DNA of 54,284 nt from Azolla pinnata. Lineage: Eukaryota > Streptophyta > Polypodiopsida > Salviniales > Salviniaceae. Positions within the stretch are counted from its first letter, which is position 1; each line of letters starts with the position of its first letter. The translations under genes were made by a program, and so were the position numbers. Positions 1 through 11,411 of the stretch are shown here, one piece after another. The notes beneath the pieces were generated by a model. That model worked only from the letters and a program-made list of their open reading frames with translations, was not told the origin of the DNA and ran no database searches. The stretch is taken from assembly GCA_037176905.1 (NCBI GenBank), contig JBBBWG010029165.1:1-54284 (forward strand). The letters run 5' to 3'.

Positions 1-59
1 TCCGTATTTCTGCCGTAGTTGTGTCCACCATAACCCGCTTGCTTCTTCAAAATGGCCAC

Positions 60-850
60 AATGTTGGGTTTAGGGTTTAAGGTTTAGGGTTTGGAGATTA
101 GGGTTTCTTAGCCGTTGTTAACTGCTTTTAACTGGCTCAAAGGTCGTATATAATCGACTAAACTCGGCTTGACTTGCTTTGGGATTTCGGCTCGACTCTA
201 CATTTGCTACTCGAAAGATCGTAGGTTCCCCGAAGCAATTGCGAGGGAGCATCTTGGCGATGTTCTGCTAGCTCAACCCGACTTTAGGGTTTAGGGTTTA
301 GGGTTTAAGGTTTAGGGTTTAATGATTAGGGTTTAAGGATTAGGGTTTAGGGGTTTAGGTTTAGGGTTTAGGGTTTAGGGTTTGGGTATTAGGGTTTCTT
401 AACCGTTGTTAATTGCTTTTAACAGGCTCAGAGGCCGTATATAATCGACTACACTCGGCTTGACTTGCTTTGGGATTTCGGCTCAACTCTGCATTTGCTA
501 CTCGAAAGATCGTAGATTCCCCGACGCAACTGCGAGGGAGCATCTTGGCGATGTTTTGTCAGCTCAACCCGACTTTAGGGTTTAGGGTTTAAGGTTTAAG
601 GTTTAGGGTTTAAGGATTAGGGTTTAGGGTTTAAGGTTTAAGGTTTAGGGTTTAAGGATTAGGGTTTAGGGTTTAGGGTTTGGGGTTTAGGGTTTCTTAA
701 CCATTGTTAACTGCTCTGACTTGCTTTCGGCTTGACTTGCTTTGGGATTTCGGCTCGACTTTGCATTTGCTACTCGAAAGATCGTGGAATTCCCCGAAGC
801 AACTGCGAGGGAGCATCTTGGCGATGTTCTGCCGGCTCGACCCGACTTTG
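60..850. repeat. Interstitial telomeric repeats alternating with a duplicated unit
   Basis: Blocks of TTTAGGG and degenerate TTTAAGG/TTAGGG repeats occupy about 62-105, 284-398 and 577-692. Between them lie three copies of a non-telomeric unit at about 105-284, 394-577 and 691-849. Each copy begins near TTTCTTA(A/G)CC and ends near CAACCCGACTTT or CGACCCGACTTT, and shares the core TACTCGAAAGATCGT. The third copy is shortened near its start and runs into unique sequence after 850. The arrangement is seen directly. It looks like a subtelomeric or former-telomere tandem array, or telomere sequence inserted at break repair. Small ORFs across the copies are incidental. Confidence 0.85.
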
Positions 851-1538
851 CCGCGGCGCGTGCCTTCGGTCCCTTCCCAAATTTTTCTGGTTTCTGCAGC
901 TCGTCGCAGTTTGGTTCGAGGAGATTGCTTGTTACCTTGAATCGATCGCTAGCATACTAGATCATCGAATGTCCAAAAAAAAAAAAAGGATATGTGATTC
1001 TGGCTATGATGGTGCAGGAATCGATTCGGACTGATCTAGTTTAGCGTAATATAATACTAGGCTTTGATTCAATCGGATTCGAGCTCTTACCCCCAACTAA
1101 AGCCCTTGTGAGTTCTTACTCGTGCATCGTGTAGTTGTCTTTGAACATTGTGTTAGATAATATTTTTCGCCCTCTTTTTCGAAAAGATGTTGATGGGCTT
1201 TACCACAAGATCCACTGAACGAGTTCGAGCAACTCTTCCTCTGATGGGTTTCTGGCCCGCTTACATAGCATGGCAAAACTGCCCAAGAAAGGTAGAGAAG
1301 TGGGTGATCGACGACGACCAGAAGAAGCGCTACCAGAAAGAGGAAACAATGCGTCTAGAAATCGAGATATTGAGATGTTCAAGAAGGGAGTTAGTCAATG
1401 GGTGGAAACTGTTTCCTCGCGTAGAGTTAAAAGGGTAGGTATATGGTGAGAATATGGGTAGAACTAAAGGCAAGGAATAGCGAGCCTTCCGAATGTACTA
1501 GTCGGAATTGCGATTTTCTTTCTGCCCACAAAGCCACG

Positions 1539-1547
1539 TATAAATAG
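1539..1547 (+). promoter_or_regulatory. TATA box candidate upstream of the FGGY kinase
   Basis: The sequence TATAAATAG matches the plant TATA consensus and is preceded by CCACG. It lies about 730 bp upstream of the kinase ATG. If used, the leader would be long or contain an unseen intron and would include the 1770-2130 minisatellite. A nearer TATA-less start in the CTT-rich tract is equally possible. Confidence 0.3.
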
Positions 1548-1769
1548 GAAGAGCAATCCAGCGCAAGGATGATTCGCGGCAGTTAGGTAAATTCACATCG
1601 CCAACGAGCTGGTAAGGTGGAAATTAAATGTAGCAAGCCAGAAACAGGAAAAGGAAGGGGTAGAAATAGCGGGAAGAGGACAAAAATACAGAGGAAGCAG
1701 AAGCCATGTCCCAGAAGAGGAGAGATGTTTTTTTCAACACACAGAGAGGGTGAAATGCTTTGGAGAAGA

Positions 1770-2130
1770 AATTGATGGCTAGCTTGACAAGAGTGTGTTT
1801 CCAAAAGAGGAAATGTTTTCCAACAAGAAGCTTGACAAGAGTGTGTTTCCAAAAGAGGAAATGTTTTTTTTCTTTCTTTCATACAGAGGGTGAAATGTTC
1901 TCCAAAGAAAAAAGGGCCACAAAACTTGACTGATTGATGGCTTCCCAGAAAGACTGACAAGAATGTGTTTCCCAAAGAGGAAAATGTTACAAAACTTTGA
2001 AGATTGATGGCTTTCCCAATAGAGGAAATGTTTCCAAGAAAGGCCACAGAATCTTTCCAGAAGAGGAAATGATTTCCCTTCCGGAAGAGGAAATGTTTCC
2101 AAATGAGGAAACAAATGGGGATTTTTCAGA
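1770..2130. repeat. Minisatellite with AGAGGAAATG core
   Basis: A degenerate tandem array whose units contain CCAAAAGAGGAAATGTTT or variants (AGAGGAAATG at least seven times), several preceded by CTTGACAAGAGTGTGTTT. Spacing is irregular, about 20-60 bp. It lies just upstream of the kinase gene, in its promoter or 5' leader. No coding role is likely. Confidence 0.7.
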
Positions 2131-2266
2131 AAGGGTATTTTTGGAAATACAGAAAAGGGCATCGCCAGAAATATCCGGACGCAAACATGTCCATGAATTT
2201 CCCTTCTTCTTTCTTCTTTCTTCTTCTTTCTTCTTCTTCCTTCCCTTCTTCTTCTGGAGCTCCGCC

Positions 2267-5200
2267 ATGGCGCCTTCACACTACGTTGGCGTCGACGTCG
2301 GCACAGGCAGCGCTCGTGCAGGTCTTTCCCTCTCTTCCCCTTCCCTCGCTTTTGTTTCCGGGCATGTCTCCCCAGGTTTTTGCTCAGCTCATGCGTGATC
2401 CACCGCAAAAATGCCAGGGGGAACAGAAAAAACAACAACGCAACATCTTTTCCGTCTCTTTAAGGAATCCGTAGCGTTTTAAGACCGGAAGATAGACGGG
2501 CTTGGTTTTGTGATGGAATCACGAAAACTCCGCTGATCCCCTCTTTAACTCTAAAAAAAAATACCTTCTTTTACTGCTGGAAACATGATCATCCGATGAG
2601 AGGGCCGGAAATGACTTTTTGTTGCTGGAAAATCATCACATTTTCTTCGATCGAAGGCGTATTTACGTGATCACCGATTCACATTGTCGACATGCAAGAG
2701 TAGCTTGTTGACAACGGCCCATGGAGGGGTCGAGTCTTTTAGGTTTCGTGCTGTATTTTGATCAGAAGGATTTGTCAGCGATATGGTAAATTTGTCAAAG
2801 AACTGATCTTGATCAAGCATTGGTGGTTAAGTAGAAGCCCTAGATATTGTTTAGAAGTATTCAGGTTTGCATTACTGAACGTAAATTTATCCGAGTACAT
2901 TGCAGTATTTGAAGTATTAATGATAGACAGAGTCCAAGATCATCCAACCATTCTCATTTAAAGTCGGTTTGTGCAGGGGTGTTTGATGGTGAAGGGAAAT
3001 TGTTAGGTGTTGGAGCCAGTCCTCTACAAATATGGAAGGAAGGAAATTTTGTGGAGGTTAATCTATTCGTTTTAGCTTATTGTGAAACGGGTGTTTCTTG
3101 ATCACATTGAATTCATTTTAATATCATTTGTTATGATTTCCTTGCGAGCTAATGTACGCCATTTACAAGGTTTTTTTAAAATTCTGGGCTGGAAAATGAT
3201 ATCCTACTTTGTGTCCAAGTGCCTTGATGTCTACTAGATGATTGCCATGAGGTAGAGCAAAGCATGGTCCTCTCCCTGTATTTAGTAGATGTGAAGGTTC
3301 TATTGCTTGAGATTCAGGGAGGTTTGCATTGATGCTATGACAAAATGGTTGAATGGCTCCAGGCACATGGCATTGATGTAAATGCACCGTTCCCATTTCA
3401 TTATAACTTGAATTACTCACCCTCATGACCGAATATTATATCAAAGATGCTTCTTGTGTAATTTCTTTTCAAAATTTAAGGCGTGTCTGTGTATCTGTTT
3501 TTCTTATAGAATATTCTCTTATATACAGCAATCATCGACAGACATCTGGCTTGCTGTATGTGCTGCTGTAAAGTTGGCTATTTATAATGCAAATGTCATC
3601 CCTGAAGATATATGTGGGTTAGGATTTGCTGCCACATGCTCTCTTGGTCAGGGATATGGTGCATTATTTTGATTTTTGGAAAATTTTAAATATCTGCCCT
3701 TTCTGCCTGACATTTTTGGCCATCCATGCAGTTGCAATTGGTGAAGATGAATCTCCTGTAACCGTGTCATTATCTGGGGATGCGAGACGCAATGTGATTG
3801 TTTGGATGGATCACAGAGCTGTAGAACAGGCTGAGCGTATAAATGCTTTGCATTCACCAGTGCTCCAATTTGTTGGTGGTGCTGTGTCTCCTGAAATGCA
3901 GCCTCCAAAGGTACCATATTGAACTAATTTTACCCAAGAGATATAAAGATAGTTATTCTGATTGATATATGTGATGTTCCAAAAGCTTCTATGGGTGAAG
4001 GAGAATCTTCAGGAATCTTGGGCTGTTGCATTCCGATGGATGGATTTGAGTGACTGGCTGACATATAGGTGGGAATATTTCTGGAAACTGTATTCAAAAC
4101 GCAATACTGCTCTAGTATCCTTTTTTTATTGGTCTCTTTTATGACAGAGCTACGGGTGATGACACTAGAAGCCTTTGCACTGTTGTCTGCAAATGGACAT
4201 ATATGGGGCATGCTCACATGCAACAAATGACTAGCCAAAATTCTTTAGCTACTGAAGCATGTGGATGGGATGATGTCTTCTGGCAGGAGATTGGGCTTGG
4301 TGACCTTGTTGAAGGAAACTATGCAAAAATAGGTGATTAGAGTGAACATGCATCCCATATTTGGTTTATTACATTATGCATCCAAGCAGTATGGTGGTGT
4401 GCGCCAGCATACTCATATTGTTTCTGCTTTATAATGTTATTCTCATTATGTGTTGAAGTGTCTACATGCGCATGTAATTTCTTTGATTGCCTGATCCTCT
4501 GTATTTGTTGTTTATTCTGTTATTTTCATAAGAAATTGAATGATTCATGTTGTCAGTATCTCTTGCGATTTATGGTGTGATCTTCAGAGGTTATCATGAT
4601 ATGGTTCAGGTAAGTGAGTTTCCTGGTATTGCAGGTGCCAGTGTGGCTTTCCCAGGGCATCCATTAGGATCTGGCCTCAAGGCAACAGCTGCAAAGGTGA
4701 GCGCTTTAATTTGAACTCTGGATTTTGAAATCTGCTGTGTGGAATTCATATGTACATGAATGCTATCTTACACACTTGAGTTTGTTTGCATAGGGTCAGG
4801 TGAGGTCTTCTTAATAATATTGCATCATTGCATAATATGTCGTAAAGTATCATATAATGAGTGCAGAATGTTTTAAAACAGGAGCTTGGGCTGTTGGAAG
4901 GCACTCCTGTGGGTGTAGCGTTAATTGATGCACATGCTGGTGGTGTGGGAGTAATGGAAGGGGTGCCAAAAATTAAAGAAATTGAGGAGCCGGACGATGC
5001 ATTATGCAGCAGATTGGTCTTGGTATGTGGGACGTCTACATGCCACATGGTTGTCTCAAAGAACAAGATCTTTATTCCAGGTGTATGGGGTCCATATTGG
5101 TCAGGTATAAATGGCATTTTTTTGCAAAATACTCTCAATGTCTTAGTTAACTCTTTGCTGTTATATGCTTTTATATACACATTTACGGGTTTCTGTACTC

Positions 5201-8098
5201 ACCATCCATGATCAGGCAGAGAATTGTCGGACCAGGAATTTTTGTATTAGTGATTAAGTTAGTGTGAACGAGTTTGAATGGAGCATCATGAACTTGATGA
5301 ATGACAGTTCGAAACAGAGTGGTACTTTCCATGTTGATCCCCTTTTCTCTATCTAGATGTTTGAGGAATTGAGGAACATTGGTCTAATGTTTTCTTTATC
5401 TACAGAGTGGTTTAGATTGTGTTGAAATAAAGGCTCTTTATTTTCTTCATTAATTAATTCTGTATTTCCATTATTGTACACTTTCTTCTGTAGAATATTC
5501 TGGAATTCTGTAGTTTCTAGCTCTCAAAGACATATGAGGCGCTACGCACAAGGTCTCTATATGCACAAGATCATATGTTTATGAGACCTATGAAATCATA
5601 TGCACAAGATCTGCGAGAATTGTGTCGCATGATTTTACAAAGGTTTAAGTGCCACTAAACTGATCAAGCACTTGCATATAGTAGCCAGTCTAACTATATG
5701 CTATTTACCTCACTTGTTCCTCTGTAAAGTCTTTATTTGCGTAAAACCAGATCTTAAACTGTGAATGCTCCATGTTCTGATCGTATGTATACATGCCTGT
5801 ACCAGTCAATAGATGGACTGATAGAGTTTAAACTGAGAAAGAGGAAACTAAGGCATGCAAACGGACACATGTATATTTCAGGAAAACATAGTAAAGCTAT
5901 GTTTTGGTATTGTTCATTTGCCTGGGAGGTGAGCCTTGGAGTGCTTAGGAGTGTGCATTATGTCCTATACAGCTATGATTCCAGAACTTTGGTTGACCGA
6001 AGGTGGTCAAAGTGCAACTGGTGCTTTGTTGGAGCATATAATTGAGAACCATTCAGCTGCTCCAATTTTAGCTAATCGGGCAGCCTCACAGAGTAAATTA
6101 TTGATGTTACATCGTTCTTTGTTGCTGCTTATGTTGTTAGTTTCGTTATTCTTCTGTACTATGACCTCTCAGAAATATCAATATATGAGGTACTCAACAA
6201 TATCTTGGAACGGGTTGCTGAGGGAATTGTTCCTATCAAATGTGCCCTAACTAAGGATATACATGTTCTCCCAGATTTTCATGGTAATAGGTATGCCAAC
6301 AGGATCATGCTGTATTATGCTTTATGTATGATGCGTTCCCATGGATTTTCCTTAATTGAAAAATCTATATGCTCTGTTAGGTCTCCTCTTGCAGATCCGA
6401 AGGCCAAGGGGATGATCAGTGGCCTGAGTTTAACACCTAACGAGAAAGATTTAGCATTGCTATATTATGCCGTTATCCAAAGCATTGCGTATGGAACACG
6501 TCACATAATTGAACATTGTAATGTGCATGGGCATAAGGTATGAGTAATTTTCTTTACTTACAACAGGTCCAGAACAGAATTATATTAGGACAATTTATTT
6601 TCAAATCGTTTTACAATTGGGATCAAAACTGTGACTATAGTTATGTTGTATTTCCGTCAGCATTTGCAGGCACCTGAGTTTATACTAGTGATCCATGGAC
6701 GTAAATAGGAGTTCTTAAATGGTGTGGATAGATATTTCTTTCTCGTTTCTGGCGGATTGAGTGTGTAAAGCTATCTCTCTGAAGTTTGTATGCTTTGTAA
6801 TATTTTAAAGACATTGATCTATCATCATTCTTTTCTCTCTTTTATATATAATTATAAAACTTTGTATGTTTGGTCCTGTAGTTCTGATGCACAAACACGC
6901 TTTCTATGTGGCACCCAAATGCCATGATATCATATCCATTCCTTACAAACACTCTTGAAATTTTAAAGCAAGTTGGAATATATGGGATATCCATGATATC
7001 CCCTCCTATTAACAATCAGAAGCTCGATTTTGTGACCCATAATGTCCTTCATATATTAATGATGTAGAATTTTTATGGTTCAGGGTTTAAACACTAAACT
7101 GTAAGGAGCTGTACGATGTGGGGCTATTTATACCACTCTTGACCCATTTATAAGTTGATGCTCATTCAATCTACCATTTTCTGTAATGTGCAGTTCAGTG
7201 CGTGTTTCTGGACCTGCTTTTCATCACTAATGTGTTTCCATGTTGGTGGTAGATTGAGACATTGATAGCGTGTGGTGGCTTATCAAAGAATAGAGTCTTC
7301 ATACAGGAGCATGCGGACATCACAGGTAAAAGCTAGTCCATAGTGATCATCTCTATTTGAGAATATGTTCTTCCTATTTCTTTATTGAGATACATGCCAA
7401 GTTGCTAAACATCGGCCGGCAGGGATTACACATTGATCCCCCGACTAGTTTATATTGATATTATGGAAACGTTCAGCTTCTTACTTTGTCGTACTGTGGG
7501 GTTCTCATTGTTTTTTACTTAGTGTCGTGATGGTTGATCTGAAAATGTTCCATCTTCTTACTCCCAACACGATCAAATGTTCATATTCTTACTCGTGATA
7601 CTCTCTCATCATTTACTTGTGTAATGATGTCGTCCTCATATTTTATTTGTGAATTGTATATGGAACAGGATGTTCGGTGATTTTACCTCGGGAGAAAGAG
7701 ACAGTGCTTTTGGGAGCGGCTGTTTTGGGGGGTGTGGCATCGAAGCAGTTTGAGAGTGTACATCATGCTATGAAAGTGCTAAACGCCCCTGGCGAGGTAA
7801 GCTCTTTCCCGCTGAAATCTTAGTTAGAACTTCCCTGCAAGTAGGTGAATCTAAATCTGTATATGTGAACACGAAAAAGACAATCAAATGAGCAAAAAAA
7901 TGTGTGCACTACATTCTGCTCGGACCGTTCGCATTCATGGTGTTAACATGCCTACATTGTGGTGCCTTTATGCAGGTCATAGAGCCATCGAAAGATGAAC
8001 GTGTCAGGAAGTATCACGAGGCGAAGTACAAGATCTTCCGTTCGCTGTACGAGCAACAAGTGTCCTTCCGGGAGGCAATGGCAGCTGCTTGTGAATGA
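2267..8098 (+). CDS. FGGY-family carbohydrate kinase (D-ribulokinase-like), 14 exons
   Basis: Predicted to phosphorylate a pentulose such as D-ribulose with ATP; related to human FGGY and its Arabidopsis homologue. Exons: 2267-2321, 2977-3056, 3529-3646, 3732-3910, 3986-4068, 4148-4332, 4635-4696, 4882-5104, 5973-6092, 6173-6290, 6381-6537, 7253-7325, 7669-7796, 7976-8098. All junctions are GT-AG and in phase, giving 567 aa; human FGGY is of similar length. Visible motifs are the N-terminal phosphate loop [11 protein letters not shown] (residues 8-18), WMDHRA (109-114), LIDAHAGG (about 268-275), GTSTCH (304-309) and the C-terminal CGGLSKN in exon 12. The start is the first ATG after the CTT-rich leader and directly precedes the phosphate loop. 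Exon 8 could instead begin 15 bp upstream at a second AG. No transit peptide is seen, so a cytosolic enzyme is inferred. It converges on the thioredoxin gene. Substrate is inferred from the family. Confidence 0.92.
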
Positions 8099-8824
8099 AA
8101 TGCTCACAATCCTGTGGTTAAAAAGAAGGAAGGGAATCGGAAATCGCTCCGATATCCGCAGCGGACGTGAATTGTGCATGTCTGTCCATTCATCTGATTA
8201 TTCCGACAAGAAAAGATTAACTCTCCACTTGATGCATCGATCAATACTTTGGAGTTTTGGGCTATCACGATGCTCTCCGAAATAGGATCGGAGATAAAAA
8301 AAAAAGCTTTTTGGACGAAAATAAGACTCGCTTCTTGATGGCTGGGATTCACAAGAAGTGCACTGTGCCATAATGGCAGTGGGAACCAACTGAATTTCGA
8401 TTCATGTAAAACCTTTCGGAATCAAAATACCTGAGGCAAAAATGAATGAAATCTGGTTGCAAAATTGGTGAAGAGTTCATTTTTGTATAATTTATAAAGA
8501 CATCGATCGCACATATGCTCCTCATCGAGCTATCCTAAATTTTGGAATGATCGATTCACGAGATGCATATGAAAGACGTAATCACACTGCAGAGTTAATC
8601 CATGTACAATGCATCAAGCGTTTGTGCTTTGTATCGATGTCGGTGAAGAACTTGCTATTTGTCGTATAGTTAAAGGCTATAATACAAATGGTGATTGATA
8701 GAAGGATTATTGCCATTACGATCTCGAGCGCCAAAGATTTTGCTTCGATGATGATATTTCTATGCACGAATCGAGCGTGAGATCGATGAAAACTCGCCCG
8801 TGTTTCCGTCTGCAATCCATCCGC
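8099..8824. other. Convergent 3' regions of the kinase and thioredoxin genes
   Basis: This stretch separates the stop codons of two convergent genes and should hold both 3' untranslated regions. It is AT-rich and unique. Small ORFs on both strands are shadows. No separate gene or repeat is evident. Confidence 0.6.
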
Positions 8825-11086
8825 TCACTCGTGAATGCCCTGCGATCTGTCTTGAAGATGCTGGGCATAGAAGGCAACCCTCGCCGCGAGCTCCTCTCTG
8901 TTCGCACCTACGACCCTTTCGAGCTCTTTGGCATCCCTGATGATGATGAAAGTGGGCATCCCTTGGACATTCCAATGGGCCGCAACAGTCTGAAAGCAAA
9001 GCAAGCAAGCGACGCAGGGATCAGGCTTTGCCCAATGGCCTCAAACGCAAACAGCGGCTTAGAAATCGTTTCACAATATCGTCGATCGGGGTAAAAAGCA
9101 GAGAAACAATGGGGCCTCCAGAAATCGGTCCGGAAAAATTCACGCAACAAGAGCCCCGGCCAGCATCGAATCGAAGCAGATCGGACTCCGAATCTGAACC
9201 GTGAGGTGCTTCTGCTGGGCATGTTGCTTTGATTGCGCAGGTTGATGATGGGACTTTTGTTCAGTATGGGTTTAGGGTTTAGGGTTTAGGGTTTAGGGGA
9301 AATCACCTGCGTTTCATCCACGTCGATCTTGACGAAGACGACCCGCGGATGCTGCTTGGCGAGCGAGCTGAAGAGCGGGGCCACGAGCTTACAGGGTCCA
9401 CACCACTTGGCTTCAAACGCCGCGACAACCTGCAGTTTAGAGTTAAATCAGCATCTGCTTCGCCACACGGCTTTCTGCCACACCGAAACTGCTTCATTTG
9501 ACAAGCTTGTGCTTCCCACGGAAAAAAAAATTATCCTACTTTTCAAGGCATGATTGATCAATCCTTCATGGCTCAGTCTTATGAGGGTGTATCTATATCC
9601 TTGAGGATGATGATTATTGGACCATTGGCTTTTGAATCGAGGTTGATGATTATTGGACCATTGGCTTTGAATTGAGGATGATGAGCGAAAAACCGTTTGG
9701 CTTGATTCGATGGACCCAAGATTAGGATTAAGGTCCACGATCTGAGACTGAACAAAAATTAGAGGAACTAGAATCGGGGCCGATGTAAGATTAATAGACC
9801 TTGAGTGGGATAAAGGAAGATCTAGTGCATTGGTTTAGGGTTTGGAAACCCTGACTAGCGAGCTTCGAGCTGGATATCAAGAACATCTTAATGAACCTTG
9901 GTTTGCCCAAATTTGGTTTCTTGCTAAGATCAGCAAATGCTAATAGGGGTCGAGGAAGATTAGCGACTGCTTCCTCGTTGCGATTCAGGAAGATTAGCGA
10001 AGCCTGGTTGGGATTCAGGAAGATTAACAGAGCTTCCTCATTGCGATTAACAAGAAGCTTGGCGACATCTTGTCGCGATTAAGGCAGATTAACGAAGCTT
10101 CCTCGTTGCGATTAAAGGAAGATTAGTGAAGCCTCCTCATTGCGATTGCAATCAATTTATAGGAAGCTTGGGCGAAGCCCTGTCGCGATTAAAGGAAGAT
10201 TAGCGAAGCTTCCTCGTTGCGATTAAAGGATAGATTAGTGAAGCACTCCTCGTTGCAATNNNNNNNNNNNNNNNNNNNNNNNNNNNNNNNNNNNNNNNNN
10301 NNNNNNNNNNNNNNNNNNNNNNNNNNNNNNNNNNNNNNNNNNNNNNNNNNNNNNNNNNNTTAAAGGAAGATTAGCGAAGCTTCCTCGTTGCGATTAAAGG
10401 ATAGATTAGTGAAGCACTCCTCGTTGCAATTGCAATCGATTATAGGAATCCTCCTTGCTGCAATTGCAATCGATCGCGATTTAAAGGAAGATTAGTAAAG
10501 CTTCCTCGTTGCGATTAAAGGATAGATTAGTGAAGCCTCCTCCTTGAGAGTAACAGTAAGATCAGCGAAGCTCTTCCTAATTGTGCTTGATTAAGGAAAG
10601 ATTAGCATTTTCAGCTTCCTCGTTGCGGCGGCTAAACAGTGATTAGATCAGTGAAGCCTCCTCTGAAATTTTGTGTTTGAGTTCAGGAAGGATTAGCGTC
10701 TAAGCTGGAAGATCAGCGAAGCCTCCTGATCGTCGTGTTTGATTCAGGAAAGATTAGCGTCTGCCTGAGGAGGATTAAGGGGAGGGAGGAAGCAGGATCA
10801 GCAGCGAATCTGATCGGCTGTGATCTGAAAGGGGAAGGCATGGAAGGGAGATGAAAGGAGCGCTGGAAGGGGAGGATTGATCTGATGAAGCGAGGCAGGG
10901 AATTCGCAGCGTTTACATCTGCAGCGGGAGGTGATCTAGAATTAGGGTTACAGACGAATGATCAGAGGCAGAAGAAGATGGGAGGGGCTGACGAACGAGG
11001 TTGGAGTGGACGGTGGCGTCGCGGAGGATTCTGTTCCAGGAATCGGAGGAGCGGGCGAGCTTCACGGAGCCATGAAGCTCCGCCAT
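8825..11086 (-). CDS. Thioredoxin, h-like, 3 exons
   Basis: Disulfide reductase of the thioredoxin fold. Exons in transcript order: 11086-10997, 9429-9307, 8989-8825. Each is a whole number of codons (30, 41, 55 with stop), junctions are GT-AG, and the product is 125 aa. The active site is WCGPC (residues 39-43, catalytic C40 and C43) followed by KLVAP. The cis-proline loop is GMPTF (P83), and VGAN precedes the C-terminal helix. The C-terminus runs slightly past a typical h-type. No transit peptide is present, so a cytosolic h-like enzyme is inferred. The start fits the usual N-terminal helix, with the Trp of DSWNRIL at the expected distance. Intron 1 is 1567 bp and full of minisatellite plus an assembly gap; intron 2 (8990-9306) contains four TTTAGGG units. 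The gene is head-to-head with the dynein gene. Confidence 0.9.
9268..9299. repeat. Short interstitial telomeric repeat in thioredoxin intron 2
   Basis: About four perfect TTTAGGG units lie directly beside the splice donor of thioredoxin exon 2, which is on the minus strand. This is separate from the long arrays at the start of the window. Confidence 0.85.
9600..9690. repeat. Tandem repeat in thioredoxin intron 1
   Basis: Two full copies and a partial third of a roughly 38-bp unit containing TGATTATTGGACCATTGGC and a GAGGATGATGA-like part. It lies inside the intron and has no coding sense. Confidence 0.7.
9880..10760. repeat. Minisatellite filling thioredoxin intron 1
   Basis: A degenerate array of about 30-40 bp units built from AGGAAGATTAGCGAAG followed by CTTCCTCGTTGCGATTAA, with variants carrying GTGAAGCCTCCTC or TTGCAATTGCAATCGAT. 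It is interrupted by the 100-N gap at 10260-10359. Copy number in the real genome may differ from the assembly. Confidence 0.85.
10260..10359. other. Assembly gap of 100 N with duplicated flanks
   Basis: Exactly 100 N, which suggests a placeholder of unknown true size. The 71 bp before the gap (10189-10259) are identical to the 71 bp after it (10360-10430). The gap may therefore be an uncollapsed overlap within the minisatellite rather than missing sequence. It lies in thioredoxin intron 1 and does not touch an exon. Confidence 0.95.
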
Positions 11087-11145
11087 GGAAGGAAGGGAAG
11101 GGAGGCGGGGGGCGCTTGCAGACGCGCAGGCTGTGCGAAGGCAAC

Positions 11146-11225
11146 AGAAGACGAAGAACGAAGAAGAACGAAGAAGAACGAAGAAGAACGAAGAAGAAAG
11201 AAAGAAGAAGAAGACGAAGAAGACG
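11146..11225. repeat. GAA/GAACGAA simple repeat
   Basis: A purine-rich tract of GAAGAACGAAGAA units, pyrimidine-rich on the strand of the thioredoxin transcript, where it would lie in the 5' leader. Confidence 0.85.
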
Positions 11226-11250
11226 ACGGCGGTTTTTTCAGTTATTACCT

Positions 11251-11403
11251 GCACTGCATGCACATACATACATGCATGCGCGCCTGCGTACATACATGCA
11301 TGCATGCGTACATACATGCATGCATGCGTACATACATGCATGTGCACATGCATGCATGCGCGCACGCATGCACACATGCACACACGCATGCACACATGCA
11401 TAC
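11251..11403. repeat. Alternating purine-pyrimidine repeat (CATGCA/CATACA/CACACA)
   Basis: An almost unbroken alternating purine-pyrimidine stretch of about 150 bp built from ATGC, ATAC and ACAC units with short GCGC runs. Such sequence can adopt left-handed Z-DNA when negatively supercoiled. That is known chemistry; use here is inference. Confidence 0.85.
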
Positions 11404-11411
11404 GTTCTCGG

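Larger units (their letters stand above)
851..2266. other. Upstream region of the FGGY kinase gene
   Basis: No gene is supported here. The stretch between the telomeric array and the kinase start holds mostly unique AT-rich sequence at 860-1530. It then has a TATA-like site near 1539, a minisatellite at about 1770-2130, and a CTT-rich pyrimidine tract at about 2203-2250 just before the ATG. ORFs of 60-220 codons run through it on both strands, but they read repeats and match nothing recognised. Confidence 0.6.

Noticed and set aside
732..1034. ORFs across the third unit copy near the telomeric array
   Set aside because: They read duplicated spacer sequence, differ in frame between copies, and have no recognisable motif.
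1583..2438. Minus-strand ORFs of 154 and 219 codons upstream of the kinase
   Set aside because: They translate the purine-rich minisatellite and the CTT tract in reverse; the repeated PLLETHS-type peptide is a repeat shadow.
4746..5180. 144-codon minus-strand ORF inside the kinase gene
   Set aside because: It is the antisense shadow of kinase exon 8, whose plus-strand frame carries family motifs.
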